NCBI GenBank assembly: GCA_035610835.1
Contig: CM069447.1
Location: 63,149,060 to 63,213,059, forward strand
From: Ophiura sarsii
Lineage: Eukaryota > Echinodermata > Ophiuroidea > Amphilepidida > Ophiuridae
DNA: 64,000 nucleotides
Direction of reading: 5' to 3'
In this document: positions 25,612 to 35,876 of the stretch, piece after piece
How the letters are laid out: each line of letters starts with the position of its first letter
Position numbering within the stretch: the first letter of the stretch is position 1
Notes under the pieces: generated by a model
Told to the model about the DNA's origin: nothing
The model's input: the letters and a program-made list of their open reading frames with translations, nothing else
Database searches by the model: none
Translations under genes and position numbers: made by a program

Positions 25612-26812
25612 TCAATGGAGATAAAGGGGAGGAATAGGCGCACACGACCACACTAGTTTCAATATACCCTCTTCTGTCTTCTTCAAGCCCTGCCCAGGAT
25701 CATAGGGCTTCGGGCACCGGTAGATTGGCTTATCAACTCGCTTACAGATAGCAAGACAACAGTGATTCACAAATTGAATGTGTGGGACAACAGTGTCTCT
25801 GCAAGGCAGAAGCTTAGAGAAATCGATCTTAGATTTGGTTGTCAGTTGCTCATCCTCTTCTACCATCTTCATCAGCATGCTGCTACGCACGGCATTGGTA
25901 GACTTCTCTCGGGTATGACCATACATCACAAATGATTTGATTTCATCCATCACCTCTGGCTCATCACCAAGTTTTCTAAAGATGAATGAAAGAAAACGAT
26001 TGGTACATTTTAATTGTGGCTGCAAAACTATTTAGAGAATAATGACTGCGTAAAAACTATTTTCGTGAATTTGTTTTGAAATCAGAGAATGTTGTTCTGG
26101 TCTGAGGAATAACCAGAACAGGTCTGAGGAATAACCAGAACAACCACCGAGGTTAAGCAGTCATTATTCTCATTCATTACTTTTCTGACAAAGATGACAA
26201 AGATGCATATTTATCCAAATCGTTGACTTGTACCTAATGGCGCTAATAATTAATTAGTTTTCTGTTTATAATTTTGTCCACCCCTTCTTAGTTATTGAAA
26301 CAGTCCAAGTCGAGTCATCCCCTAATTAACATTTTCATCATTCGACCAATCAGAAATAAGCTTTAATCGTGTTTCCTCATAACTGATTGAATATTTAGTT
26401 TAGGGCGTAAGGCTTTAATTTGATTGGTCGGTCAATGAGCAAAACAATCGAATACTTTGGCACAGTACTTTGGGGCAATTATTAGGAACCTGCGCTCGGT
26501 GTGCGCGTTCTCATCTAATGATTTATTTTATTGGAACGCACTTGGTAGCAGCTATCGCGATTATTCATGAAGTAATGAATTTATTTTAAATGTGAGAGGC
26601 TACTGAAATTATCATGTTAAAAAATGTTCTCACCTGAAAGCGGCTTGGTACTTGGGATTGATGTGCAGCTTCTTCAATGGCTCAACCTTGTCTTTCCCTT
26701 TGGCACTTGTAACATCTTCACCAGTGAACGTAAACAAATAATTATACAGGTCAAGTCTCGCTGTACAGTAATCTACCCTCTTTGCTTCCATCAATTCGGT
26801 GACATTGACAAT
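25612..26812 (-). pseudogene. Broken copy of an uncharacterised mobile-element-like protein, two exons
   Basis: The upstream exon (26634-26812) reads VNVTELMEAKRVDYC, then TFTGEDVTSAKGKDKVEPLK and KYQAAF, and ends at a GTGAGA donor. The downstream exon (25612-25976) follows a TTTAG acceptor and continues in frame with KLGDEPEVMDEIKSF, then LLPCRDTVVPHIQFVN and PKPYDPGQG with VWSC before a stop. The order of FTGxDxTSAxxGK, LGDxxEV, LPxRDxxxxHI and PxPxxxGxG matches, from memory, a family of long hypothetical proteins abundant in cnidarian, echinoderm and fish genomes. Its function is unknown and it is probably spread by mobile elements. Here the usual Cys after TG is Glu, the Phe after SA is missing, a stop (tag) precedes the upstream block, and the C-terminus runs into unrelated sequence. 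It is therefore a decayed fragment; the exon junction is still intact. Confidence 0.65.
26035..26170. mobile_element. 136-bp MITE-like hairpin in the intron of the pseudogene
   Basis: agaataatgactgc (26036-26049) and gcagtcattattct (26157-26170) are exact inverted ends. Inside, gaacaggtctgaggaataac is repeated in tandem. The phrase ttttcgtgaatttgttttga with ttctggtctgaggaat recurs at 47091-47141, right after the assembly gap. Confidence 0.7.
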
Positions 26813-27215
26813 CTACATGTAGCATGTTTCCCAGTACCTGTGTCAAGATAGATATCATTAAAAATAGTTTAATACATTGATTTGATTGAAGTTTACTCAT
26901 CATAATGGATTTTCAAAACTATGTATTATTCACAACCCCATCTGCTGAGACCATTTTATTCACCTTGCCACCCACCACTCACAGTCACAAGTAATTTTGT
27001 CCAGTAACAAGTCAAGTCAATTATCCTTTTATGCAACCGATCAATTGGTTCACTGCAACTCAGAAAATATTCATAATACAGGTAAACAAAAATGTGATGA
27101 GATTAAGCAAAATCAGTCTTGAAGTCAAAAATATTGAATTCAGTTTTCTACTTGATTTTCAAAAAAAGGTTTATTTACAGTTTCATTTTGCAGAAAACCC
27201 CATCTCAAATGGTGA
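26813..27215. other. Unassigned sequence
   Basis: AT-rich sequence. The reading frames here are short and carry no recognisable motif or splice-bounded exon. Confidence 0.4.
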
Positions 27216-27595
27216 CATATCGATAGTCCGACTGTTCTATAGTCAGATGGGTTCCATAGTCAGAAGGCTCTATAGTCTGAAAAAGGTTATATAGTCTGAA
27301 AAAGGCTCTATAGTACGAAGGTTCTATAGTCCTAATTTCCTAAAATAATTATGGTTTCGTAGTACGAAGGTTCTATAGTACTACGAACATTCTATCGTCC
27401 AAAAATAAAAAAGCCCAGTTCTTTAGTCAGAATACTATGTTCATGTTCTATCCGATTATTGAAAAAGGTTCAGTAATCCAAATACTTAAAAAGCTTCATT
27501 AGTGCGAATATTTAATGAGCTTCTTTAATCTGAATTTAAAAAAAGGTTTTTTAGTCCCGAACTTTAAACAGGTTTGATACTCCGAAAGTCATAAA
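27216..27595. repeat. Degenerate ~20-35 bp repeats of ggttctatagtcyga
   Basis: Units such as gttccatagtcaga, gctctatagtctga, gttctatagtacga and, more diverged, gttcagtaatcca and gcttctttaatctga follow one another. Similarity is highest at the left and decays to the right. Confidence 0.7.
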
Positions 27596-27599
27596 CTAG

Positions 27600-27745
27600 T
27601 GGAGGGGTATCGCCAGGTCAAAAATTTGAGCGGGGTAGGGTACCGCCGATTCAGAAACTTGAGCAGGGCAGGGCTAGCAGGGGTCCGCCGAGTCAGAAAC
27701 TTGATCGGGGTAAGGGTATTTGTCAGTTCAGGAAGTGCATCTCAG
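27600..27745. repeat. ~50-bp degenerate tandem repeat, three copies
   Basis: Three units share cgccgagtcagaaacttgag followed by a cggggtagggta-type G-rich stretch (27608, 27650 and 27697). It is distinct from the neighbouring repeat. The short open frame across it is a by-product. Confidence 0.6.
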
Positions 27746-27989
27746 CCGGCCGGTTGCACGTTTACATTTTGCAACAAAACTCCCCTTCAACAGACTCCCG
27801 GGTGAGCCCTGTGATTCCACGCATCATCATAATTGTTCTGTGAATTTGGTTGAGGCAGTGTTTTGACAGCGCTTAGGAATAAAAGATCCCCACCCTCCCC
27901 CTCACAAACGGTCTGGTTTTATTTGATCTATACTTAATACTTATTTTATAATGTATGATTCATTGTAAGAGTATTTCACAAAGTCAATA

Positions 27990-28507
27990 CTTAGGCCAAA
28001 TAGAAAAATATAGTAGTTTCTCGTCCCTGCGCGCATCCGTTTTGGCTGCCGCATCCAAAAAAGGTATTTTTAAAATTAAAAAAATTAAAAAATATTCTTA
28101 ACACTTTCCACGCGGCAGGCGGCTGCAGACGACATTCCAAAATTTCACAAAATGTTTCAAAAATTTAAAAATGAGAAATGCATTGACATAAGTACAAACA
28201 TGCCTAGTATTGGTCCAGAATCCTTGCGATAGACCCTGAAAGTTGGGAAAGGTTTCTGAAAATTCTGTTTTGTATATAGTAAAAATTACAGCCGCGTGGA
28301 AAGTGTTAAGATCACACTGATCTTAGAAAAGTGGCGGCCATTTTGAAGCAAAACATTTCCACCATGTTGGAAAAAGCGAAACCAGTTTTGGAAAAAGGGG
28401 CATCCGCCTTCTTGGATCCGCCATTTTGGAAAGAAAAAAAAGGCCCTCATCCTCCATTTTTCAAAAAGTTAGGACGAGAAACTAGTGGTTTTTTTTATTT
28501 GGCCTTA
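27990..28507. mobile_element. ~520-bp TIR element
   Basis: The left end ttaggccaaatagaaaaata followed by tagtttctcgtcc matches the complement of 28466-28507. The interior carries catccgcc / ccgcatcc phrases. It contains a complete nested TTAA MITE at 28102-28305. Confidence 0.65.
28102..28305. mobile_element. 204-bp MITE with TTAA target duplication
   Basis: TIR cactttccacgcggc, with gccgcgtggaaagtg at the right. Exact TTAA flanks lie at 28098-28101 and 28306-28309. It is nested inside the 27990-28507 element. Confidence 0.8.
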
Positions 28508-28769
28508 TTTGATATTAAATGTACAAATCATTTTATCTAAGAGTATTCAAAAAGTTAATGCAAATTGTGTGCTTTTCTCAAATGAGTCAAAATGTGTTAT
28601 AATATATATTAAACAAGTGATTGATGCTAAATCGGCTGGAGTAGTGAGTTGACCGGTGACTGAAAGGGCAAGGAGATCCTGTCCTGCTTTATGGATCTAG
28701 AGAGATGTCTAAATTGTCTACATTTATCAAGTGGGCTCCAATCTATCCGGGAATATATCTATCTTTTAA

Positions 28770-29151
28770 AGGTATGTTCCGATTGCTGGCCCGATTTTCA
28801 ACTTGATGTTTTCTATTTTACATGAAGGTCATCCTTAAAATTGTCGCATTCCAAAGTTTGAGTTGCATAACTCCAATGGTCCTATTTTTAGAATCACAAG
28901 GTCACAAATATTTGCCCATTGAGTAGTACACAAACTGGTTGGTGGTTCCATTGAGTAGTACACAAACTGGTTGGTGGTTAACCACCTTGGCAGTAATTCA
29001 CCACATTTTAGCCTATAATTTCTAAATGGAACATTTTTGGCCCCTAAGATTTTACAGACATAATGAGAAAATATGGGGATTCTTCTGGTATCAAAATATC
29101 TTGATGTGAAAAAAAATCATAGCCCCCAAAAAGTGATCGGAACATACACCT
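28770..29151. mobile_element. 382-bp TTAA-type MITE
   Basis: The left end is aggtatgttccgattgc and the right end in complement is aggtgtatgttccgatcac. TTAA flanks lie at 28766-28769 and 29152-29155. Inner phrases (gagtagtacacaaact, ccacattttagcctataatt) are shared with 20550-20800 and, more distantly, with 20908-21252 and 42640-42996, so these form one superfamily. A 31-bp internal tandem duplication (ccattgagtagtacacaaac) is seen at 28917-28980. Confidence 0.8.
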
Positions 29152-29155
29152 TTAA

Positions 29156-30150
29156 TACTTTGTCAACACTAGAAAGTTTATGCTGATTGTATGTCACAAA
29201 CCCAGCGCTATAAAGGGCAGCCAGTCTGCATTATGCGTGGATTCCATACTATAATAGTTTTTATACTGAGACTGAGGCCTGAGAAGGAGTAAAAATCAAA
29301 TATATAAAGGATGGACTACACGAGCATGGGCTATCTCAGATGAAGCCCTGTGATTTGCTATCAAATAAATTAATTTTGATTGTATGTGAAAGATCATGAG
29401 GTTAATTGTGATATGGACTCCAGTCCAACCCAACAATGTGTGTCTGTAATGTAAGAGCAGGCAGCATGTTCATCATTAGTTCTAAATCCTGGCTCTCTGT
29501 GGGAGAGCTATAGAATGAAAGCATGAGTTGACATCGCGGATAGTTGAATATTAATATTATCATCATGTTCACTGTTTTTCAACTTTTCTGAATAAGATTA
29601 GTAAAACTTTTGCTTCAAATATCTTAATGTTCAAAACTTCAAATATTAATATACCTTGGTTAAATATCTCAACCGGCAACTATTTCCAAAGAAATACTGG
29701 CTTGAATTTTGACCACCTATTCTCCTAATATTAAATATGTGGACGTCTGAAAATGTGACTGTCTATGATTCGTCTTGTAATCATTAGCTTATTTACATGT
29801 CGCCATTTTACTGTAGCGGGAATAGGCCCGCAGCCTATATAGGGCGATCGAGATTCAAGCCAGTATTTCTCGGAAATCAAATATGTACATGTAGGTCAAG
29901 ACCAGGGCTGTACTTTAAGTACCCGCCCGCACGCCCGTGGCGGGTAACTTTTGCGTCGGGCGGGTACCTTTTCAAATATACACGCCCGGCTGAACGGTAA
30001 GAATTATGAAGATTACTTGTTTGGCTGTTAAGTTTACAGTCGGGCTGGTAACTTTTACATGCTACCAGCCCGGCTGGCTGGTTGGAGAATGAAGTACACC
30101 CCTGGTCAAGACTAGAGATATTTAACCAATGTATTGTATACATTTACTTT
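29156..30150. other. Unassigned sequence with a short gggcgggta repeat
   Basis: No exon recognised from 29156 to 29800. At 29915-30085 phrases such as gcgggtaacttttgcg, gggcgggtacctttt and gctggtaacttttac recur three or four times, a small degenerate GC-rich repeat. Opposed open frames over it are a consequence of the repeat. Confidence 0.45.
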
Positions 30151-30363
30151 AGGGTATTAAAAGTCGCCAGTTTTCGGTCAGCGCCTATTTTCGGTCAATT
30201 CGCCCAAATCGTGTAATGAAAATGACCTCGTCGTTATAGGCTATACTGAAAGCTAGAAAACCGCCGCAATTTAGTTGATGCCCGGCAATGCTTTAAAATG
30301 GCGACGACCGATGCAATTACACGATTTTGGCGAAAGTGACCGAAAACTGGCGACTTTACCCTA
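30151..30363. mobile_element. ~213-bp MITE
   Basis: agggtattaaaagtcgccag with ttttcggtca at the left pairs with gaccgaaaactggcgact and ttaccct at the right. A second inner pair is cccaaatcgtgtaat with attacacgattttgg. Small hairpin-forming, non-coding element. Confidence 0.75.
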
Positions 30364-30383
30364 TTGAATATTAAGACAAGGTA

Positions 30384-30800
30384 GGGAAAAAGTGTACTTT
30401 AGGTCCCAGATTCTGGACTGTACTAGTATCGTCCGATACTGGAACACCCAGTATCGACCGATACTGGTACAAACTCAGTGTCCCAGTATCGGTCGATACT
30501 GGCACCAATACAATGTCCCAGTATCGGGCGATACTGGAACAAAATTATGTACCAGTATCGTTTGATACTGGGACAAATCTCACTGGTATATCATGTGTAC
30601 CAGTATCGACCGATACTGGAACATAAAAATGTTCCAGAATCGGTCAATACTGGAACACAATTTGGTGTTCCAGTATCGACCGATACTGGAACAGTAAAAT
30701 CGTACCAGTATCGACCAATACTGGCAACTTTTATGTTCCAGTATTGAACGATTCTGGTATACCAGTATCTGGGACCTAAAGTACATGTACACTTTTTCCC
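30384..30800. mobile_element. 417-bp element made of ten 20-bp palindromes, TSD aaggta
   Basis: TIR gggaaaaagtgtac followed by tttaggtcccaga at the left, complemented at 30768-30800; the right arm carries an extra atgtac. Exact 6-bp flanks aaggta lie at 30378-30383 and 30801-30806. The interior is an array of palindromes with consensus CCAGTATCGACCGATACTGG starting at 30423, 30448, 30483, 30518, 30552, 30600, 30634, 30670, 30705 and 30738, mostly 33-36 bp apart. Many half-site changes are matched on the other half. No protein is encoded. Confidence 0.85.
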
Positions 30801-30806
30801 AAGGTA

Positions 30807-32590
30807 GGCCTATTTATGTGTATACATTGTGTATCTGAAGCAAATGTTTTACTAATTTTATTCAGAAAAGTTGAAAATATTTTAATGATGGATTCAACCA
30901 TCCGTGATGCCGACTTACAATTACATGTATACACTTTCATTCCATAGCTACATGTAGTCCATCATGTTGTACATTATTGAGCAAACAGTCACTGCTGTCT
31001 GTCTGCTGAAGTGCTGATGCTACGTACCATTTAGGTATTTTACCATCTGGGTATGGCGTATTAATATATACAATGATATAGGTAAGGTGGAAATAAGGCG
31101 GTGATCAGGGCTATGGTAGGCGGAGCCTAGAGTGTTTTTGCTCTATAAAAAAGTGTTTACAGATACACAGCAAGAATGGCATGTATTAAATGGCCATCCC
31201 ATATGTAATGCAGGTTTATTATTTATTTTACTAATGGTCTCAGTCCAAACGATAAAGTAAGATACACTCAACATAAAGGAAAATTACAGTATTAATACAA
31301 ACAAAAGAGAGAAAAGAAATCATACACTCATGAATATCCCGACAAATGATATAAATTATTTACACCGAGATGGGCTCAAGTCATGACGCGTGGAGCGTGA
31401 TATTATTGATTAATGATCATAATATTATTTAATAACGGTATATATAAACTTAACTTAAGTCCATGGTAACACTGTTCTACAACATGACCATGCTAGTTTT
31501 AAATGTAATACATGATTTACAAACGCATCAAAATGTCTATCGATTAAGGCATTTTATGAGTAGTTATAAAGGGGTGACAGACAAACAAATAAACTACCTG
31601 GGGGTAAAGACAATACATTAATTTCGATAACATACATTTCGATAATATTAACCGATTACTTTACCATAATCATGATAAATGGACTAAGCATCCAATCAAT
31701 CTAGGTCGTTTGAATGAGAAGCTTGTTAGGGAGGGGAGGGGGGGGGGGGGGGGTAACACAATGCATTTCAATAACATAAACACAAAAGAATAGCTGCACG
31801 TGACATGTTCACTTTTATTACATGTATAATTAATGTGGTTCCGCGGTTGTCATTCAAGTCTACGTCTGCAGCGGCAAGTCTGCAAATAATCATTGCGTGC
31901 AGTCGTAGTATAGTAATTTGTATTCAATGACAAATCGGCTATTTGAGGACGGTAGTGATGGAAACAACCCGCCAGTAATGACGACAGTGTTATTTTCCTT
32001 GATTTAGCCAACTGCTGAATAAATTTGGAGTCTTATGTACAAATTTTACGACTATTTTACTATTTTTCTGTCACTGGTTGGGCAACTGCCCGACAGTACC
32101 AATCTCGACCGACAGTGTCGAGTCTCAACCGACACGACTCTAATATTGCATCCCCTGGCTACGCCACTGATTTATATAACCGTATTGACATCTCACATTC
32201 AACTGTCGAGCGAAAATTGGGAAAGTATAGCATTCTGGAAGATGCCACCTTCATGACGGCGTTTTTTTGTCTTCGGTTATCGGATATTATAGAAGTTAGA
32301 AACCAGCCCGGAGGCGGGCCCAGTCTTGATTACGATAGCAAACACTATCATCCAAATGTTGGTAGATTGAAATTCGGATTTAGAAGGAATTAACAAGATG
32401 CGTCGATCAATGTTGCATCGGGACAAAATGGTCCTAAATGTGATGTAATGCCTAATTTGAACAACCAATAATGACAATGCTGTCTACTGACGATAGCAAA
32501 CATGGTATTCCAAAATGGGTTGATTTCAACTCGGATTTCGAGGCAATTATTCATACACTCTATGTAGTGTTGAACCAATCAGGAAGCAGG
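30807..32590. other. Unassigned AT-rich sequence
   Basis: No supported gene. A 122-codon open frame at 32025-32393 has no recognisable motif, no splice context and biased composition. A G-run lies at 31736-31753. The phrase gatagcaaacaytatcatcc or a variant occurs twice (32334 and 32493). Confidence 0.4.
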
Positions 32591-32598
32591 AATTACAA

Positions 32599-32637
32599 AT
32601 ACGCGGAGTGCATTGAAAGTGTCCACTGCACTCCGCG
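32599..32637. repeat. 12-bp stem hairpin
   Basis: acgcggagtgca and tgcactccgcgt are exact complements around a 14-base loop. More GC-rich cgcagtgcgcg sequence follows. It may be part of a decayed element. Confidence 0.6.
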
Positions 32638-32817
32638 TGTGCGCCGTTCAAATCACGCAGTGCGCGTTTTGTTTTGATTCGTTGTTCAAAATTCGCGGGT
32701 TCACCGATTTTCACTGCGGGTGTTAGCAAACTTGTTAAAGTGTTTTTAGTCGTTTTACATAGATCAAAATTATGCTTAAATTGTGAATTTTTATTTGTAT
32801 AGTGTCGTGTATGAATT

Positions 32818-32953
32818 AGGTCAATGCATGCGTATGTTTTGTTTCTCGAAAAATTAGAAAAATCAATGCACTTGCGCAAATGTTGATACATCAGCGCGCG
32901 TGCATTAATTTGTCTAATTTCTCTCGAAACAACACATACGCATTTATTGACCT
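32818..32953. mobile_element. 136-bp hairpin (fold-back MITE)
   Basis: aggtcaatgcatgcgtatgt with gtttctcgaaaaattaga pairs with tctaatttctctcgaaac and acatacgcatttattgacct. The arms are about 53 bp with a few mismatches and a short loop. It ends about 15 bp before the first monomer of the 123-bp satellite. Confidence 0.75.
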
Positions 32954-33016
32954 ATAAACAATGTATGTGTAAATAATGAAGAAATTGTTATAACAAGGAT
33001 TTGGCATCATTTACCG

Positions 33017-33785
33017 TACTCTTAAAGTGCTATAGAGAGAAAGCTATCCTACTTCCAAATGAAAGCTACGTTTCTTAGCTACATAACCCCCATAGTTTCA
33101 GCACTCTAGAACTGTTAGTAGCCTAAGTGCAGGAGTAAGGAAAATAACCAACAGGGCGGACTTACCCCACACTCACGCCGGGGCAGGTTCGCCCTCATAG
33201 TGATAGGCAAGCTCATCCGGCTTCATAGGCAAGTTAAATATTGCAGAAACTATCAGTTGTTCCAAGTAAAGAATGATTAAAAGTCAACTAGACACAACTA
33301 TGACAAATTAGGCCATGTGGCCCCAACATATGTTGGGGCGAGTCCGCCCGTTCTTAGCGTGTAATTGGGCATGGGCGGACTCGCCCCGGCGAAATTGGGC
33401 GAACTCGCCCCACCCAGGGCTCATTTTTTGTAAATCTCATGGTATACCTACTAAACACGGAATGGGAAGTTTTTAACTGCATAATATGTCAGGCAAAAAC
33501 CTTACCTTTTGAATGACTATAAAAGTTAGTACCATCGCTGCGATGTCTTTAGATTTATGCAACATTTTTAATGACAAATAATTTTACTTATTTAAAAACA
33601 ATTATTCAAGATAAATCCGTATGGGAGATGTATCCGGGTCTGAAGTTTTTATTTATTAAAATAGCTACTTTGCTATGACCGGTCGGTACAACCGAATTAC
33701 ACCAGTCTGATACTTGTTCAGCAGTCACGTGATGAGAAACACGGGTGGGCGGACTCGCCCCGCCGGGCGGACTAGCCCGCTCTCC
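33017..33785. repeat. Interruption carrying gggcggactcgcccc motifs
   Basis: Foreign sequence between the first partial monomer and the main array. The near-palindromic GC-rich word gggcggactcgcccc or close variants occurs at about 33156, 33335 (inverted), 33375, 33398, 33747 and 33763, against an AT-rich background. No TIR or protein is recognised. Confidence 0.6.
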
Positions 33786-35486
33786 CCTACTTTCGTGACA
33801 TCATTCCCCAATTAAATCCTAGTGACATCTTGTAGTAGGTCGGCAACATTTACAAAAGAAGAAAATGTTACAACAAGGACTTGGCATCATACATGTAGTA
33901 TAACAGCTATAAGTCGTGCGTGACATCATTCACTTAGTAGGTTTAATATAGTTAGGGTATACGGGTGTCATTCTCCAATTGACCCTACTAATATCCTGGA
34001 GGACGGCATCATTTACAAATGAAGAAAATTACAACAAGGACTTAGGATCATTATAGTGTATCTTCGCTAACGTGGTTGACATCATTCCCCAATTGACCGT
34101 TCTGATATCCTGGATGGAGGTCGTCATCATTCACAAATGAAGAAAATGTTACAATAAGGATTTGGCATCATTTACCCTAGAAGATATAACAGCTATACGG
34201 GTGTGACATCATTCCCCAATTGACGGTACTGACATCCTGGAGGTAGGCGTCGGCATCATTCACAAATAAATAAATGTAACAACAAGCATTGTTATTGGCA
34301 TCATTTACCTTAGTAGTAGGTATAGCAGCTATATTTTCCTGACATCATTCCCTAATTGACCCTACTAATACCCGGAGGTCGGCATCATTCACAAAGGAAG
34401 AAAATGTAACAACAAGGACTAGCATCATTTACAATAGTAGGTTAATAGCTATACGTGCGTGACATCATTCCACAATTGATCCTACTGATATCATGGAGGT
34501 CGGCATAATTCACAAATGAAGAAAATGTTCCAACACGGACTTGGCATCATTTAGCTTAGTTGGTTTAATAGCTACTATACGTGCGTGACATAATTCCCCA
34601 ATTGACCCTACTGACATCCTGGTAGTCGGCTTCATTCACAAATGAAGAAAATGTTACAACAAGGACTTAGTATAATTTACATTAGTAGGTTTAAGAGCTA
34701 TACGTGCGTGGCATCATTCCCCAATTGACATACTGACATCATGGTAGTCGGCATCATTCACAAATGAAGAAAATGTTACAACAAGGACTTAGCATAATTT
34801 ACATTAGTAGGTTTAAGAGCTATACGTATACGTGCGTGGCATCATTCCGCAATTGACTCTACTGACATCCTGGTAGTCGGCATCATTCACAACGAAGAAA
34901 ATGTTGCAACAACAAACACTTGGCATCATTTAACTTATAATAGCTACACGGGTGTGACATAATTCCCCAATTGACCCTACTGACATCTTAGAAGTCGGCA
35001 TCATGTCGTAACAAGGGTTTGGCAATAATTTGTATTATTATCTCCAACAGCTAACCGGCGAGACATTATCTCCAATTGATAATACCGACATCATAGAAGA
35101 CAAATGAAGGAAATGTTACAACAAGCATTGGGCATCATTTACCTTGGTTGATTTAGTAGCTATAGGTGCGTGACATCATTCCCCAATTGACCCTACTGAT
35201 ATCCTGGATGTCGGCATCATTCACAAATGAAGAAAATGTTGCAACATGGGTTTGGCATCATTTATATTAGTACCTATAACAGCTATACGGGCGAGACATC
35301 ATTCTCCAATTGATAACACCGACATCATAGAAGTCGGCATCATTTACAAATGAAGGAAATGTTACAACAAGCATTTGCCCCACATAACTTAGTAGGTTTA
35401 ATAGCTTTACGTGGGTGACATAATTCCCCAATTGACCCTACTGATATCCTGGATGTCGGCATCATTCACAAGCGGCGAAAATGTCA

Positions 35487-35876
35487 TGGCATGTCATATC
35501 GTGTCATGTCATGTCGTGTAATGTCATGTCGTGTCAGGGTCATGATGTGGGTGTGTCGTGTCGTGTCGTGTCGTATCGTGTCATGTCGTGTCGTGTCATG
35601 TCGTGTCAGGTCATGAGTCGTGGCGTGTCGTGTCGTGTCTTGTTATGTAAGTGCCACGCCGTGCCATGTCGTGTTGTATTGTGTCGGGTCATGTCCCGTC
35701 ATGTATTGTCTTGTTTTTGTCTTATACTTGTTTGATTTTCTCTGGTTAAATGTACATTGTCTTCTGTGTCAATATAAATTTGTAATATATCATTACACAG
35801 GTATCATTGAGTTACCTTAATATGTTTTTTTTATATTATTATTATGTTGCAAACTAAAAGAAAAAAGAAAGAAAAA
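35487..35876. repeat. TGTCR pentanucleotide microsatellite and flank inside the satellite
   Basis: 35487-35715 consists of tgtca and tgtcg pentamers in varying order (catgtcgtgtcatgtcgtgt and so on). It is followed by about 160 bp of unrelated AT-rich sequence before satellite resumes at gtcggcatcattcac (35880). The Cys/His/Val/Ser-rich frames here are translation artefacts. Confidence 0.8.

Noticed and set aside
30423..30757. CRISPR-like array (regular palindromic repeats with short spacers)
   Set aside because: Spacers are only about 13-16 bp, the repeats differ from each other, the array lies inside a transposon with target duplication, and the context is eukaryotic with no cas genes.
32025..32393. 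122-codon open frame on the plus strand
   Set aside because: No motif, no splice or promoter context, and it overlaps several other equally open frames.
35481..35820. Cys/His/Val-rich small proteins
   Set aside because: Translation of the TGTCR microsatellite.
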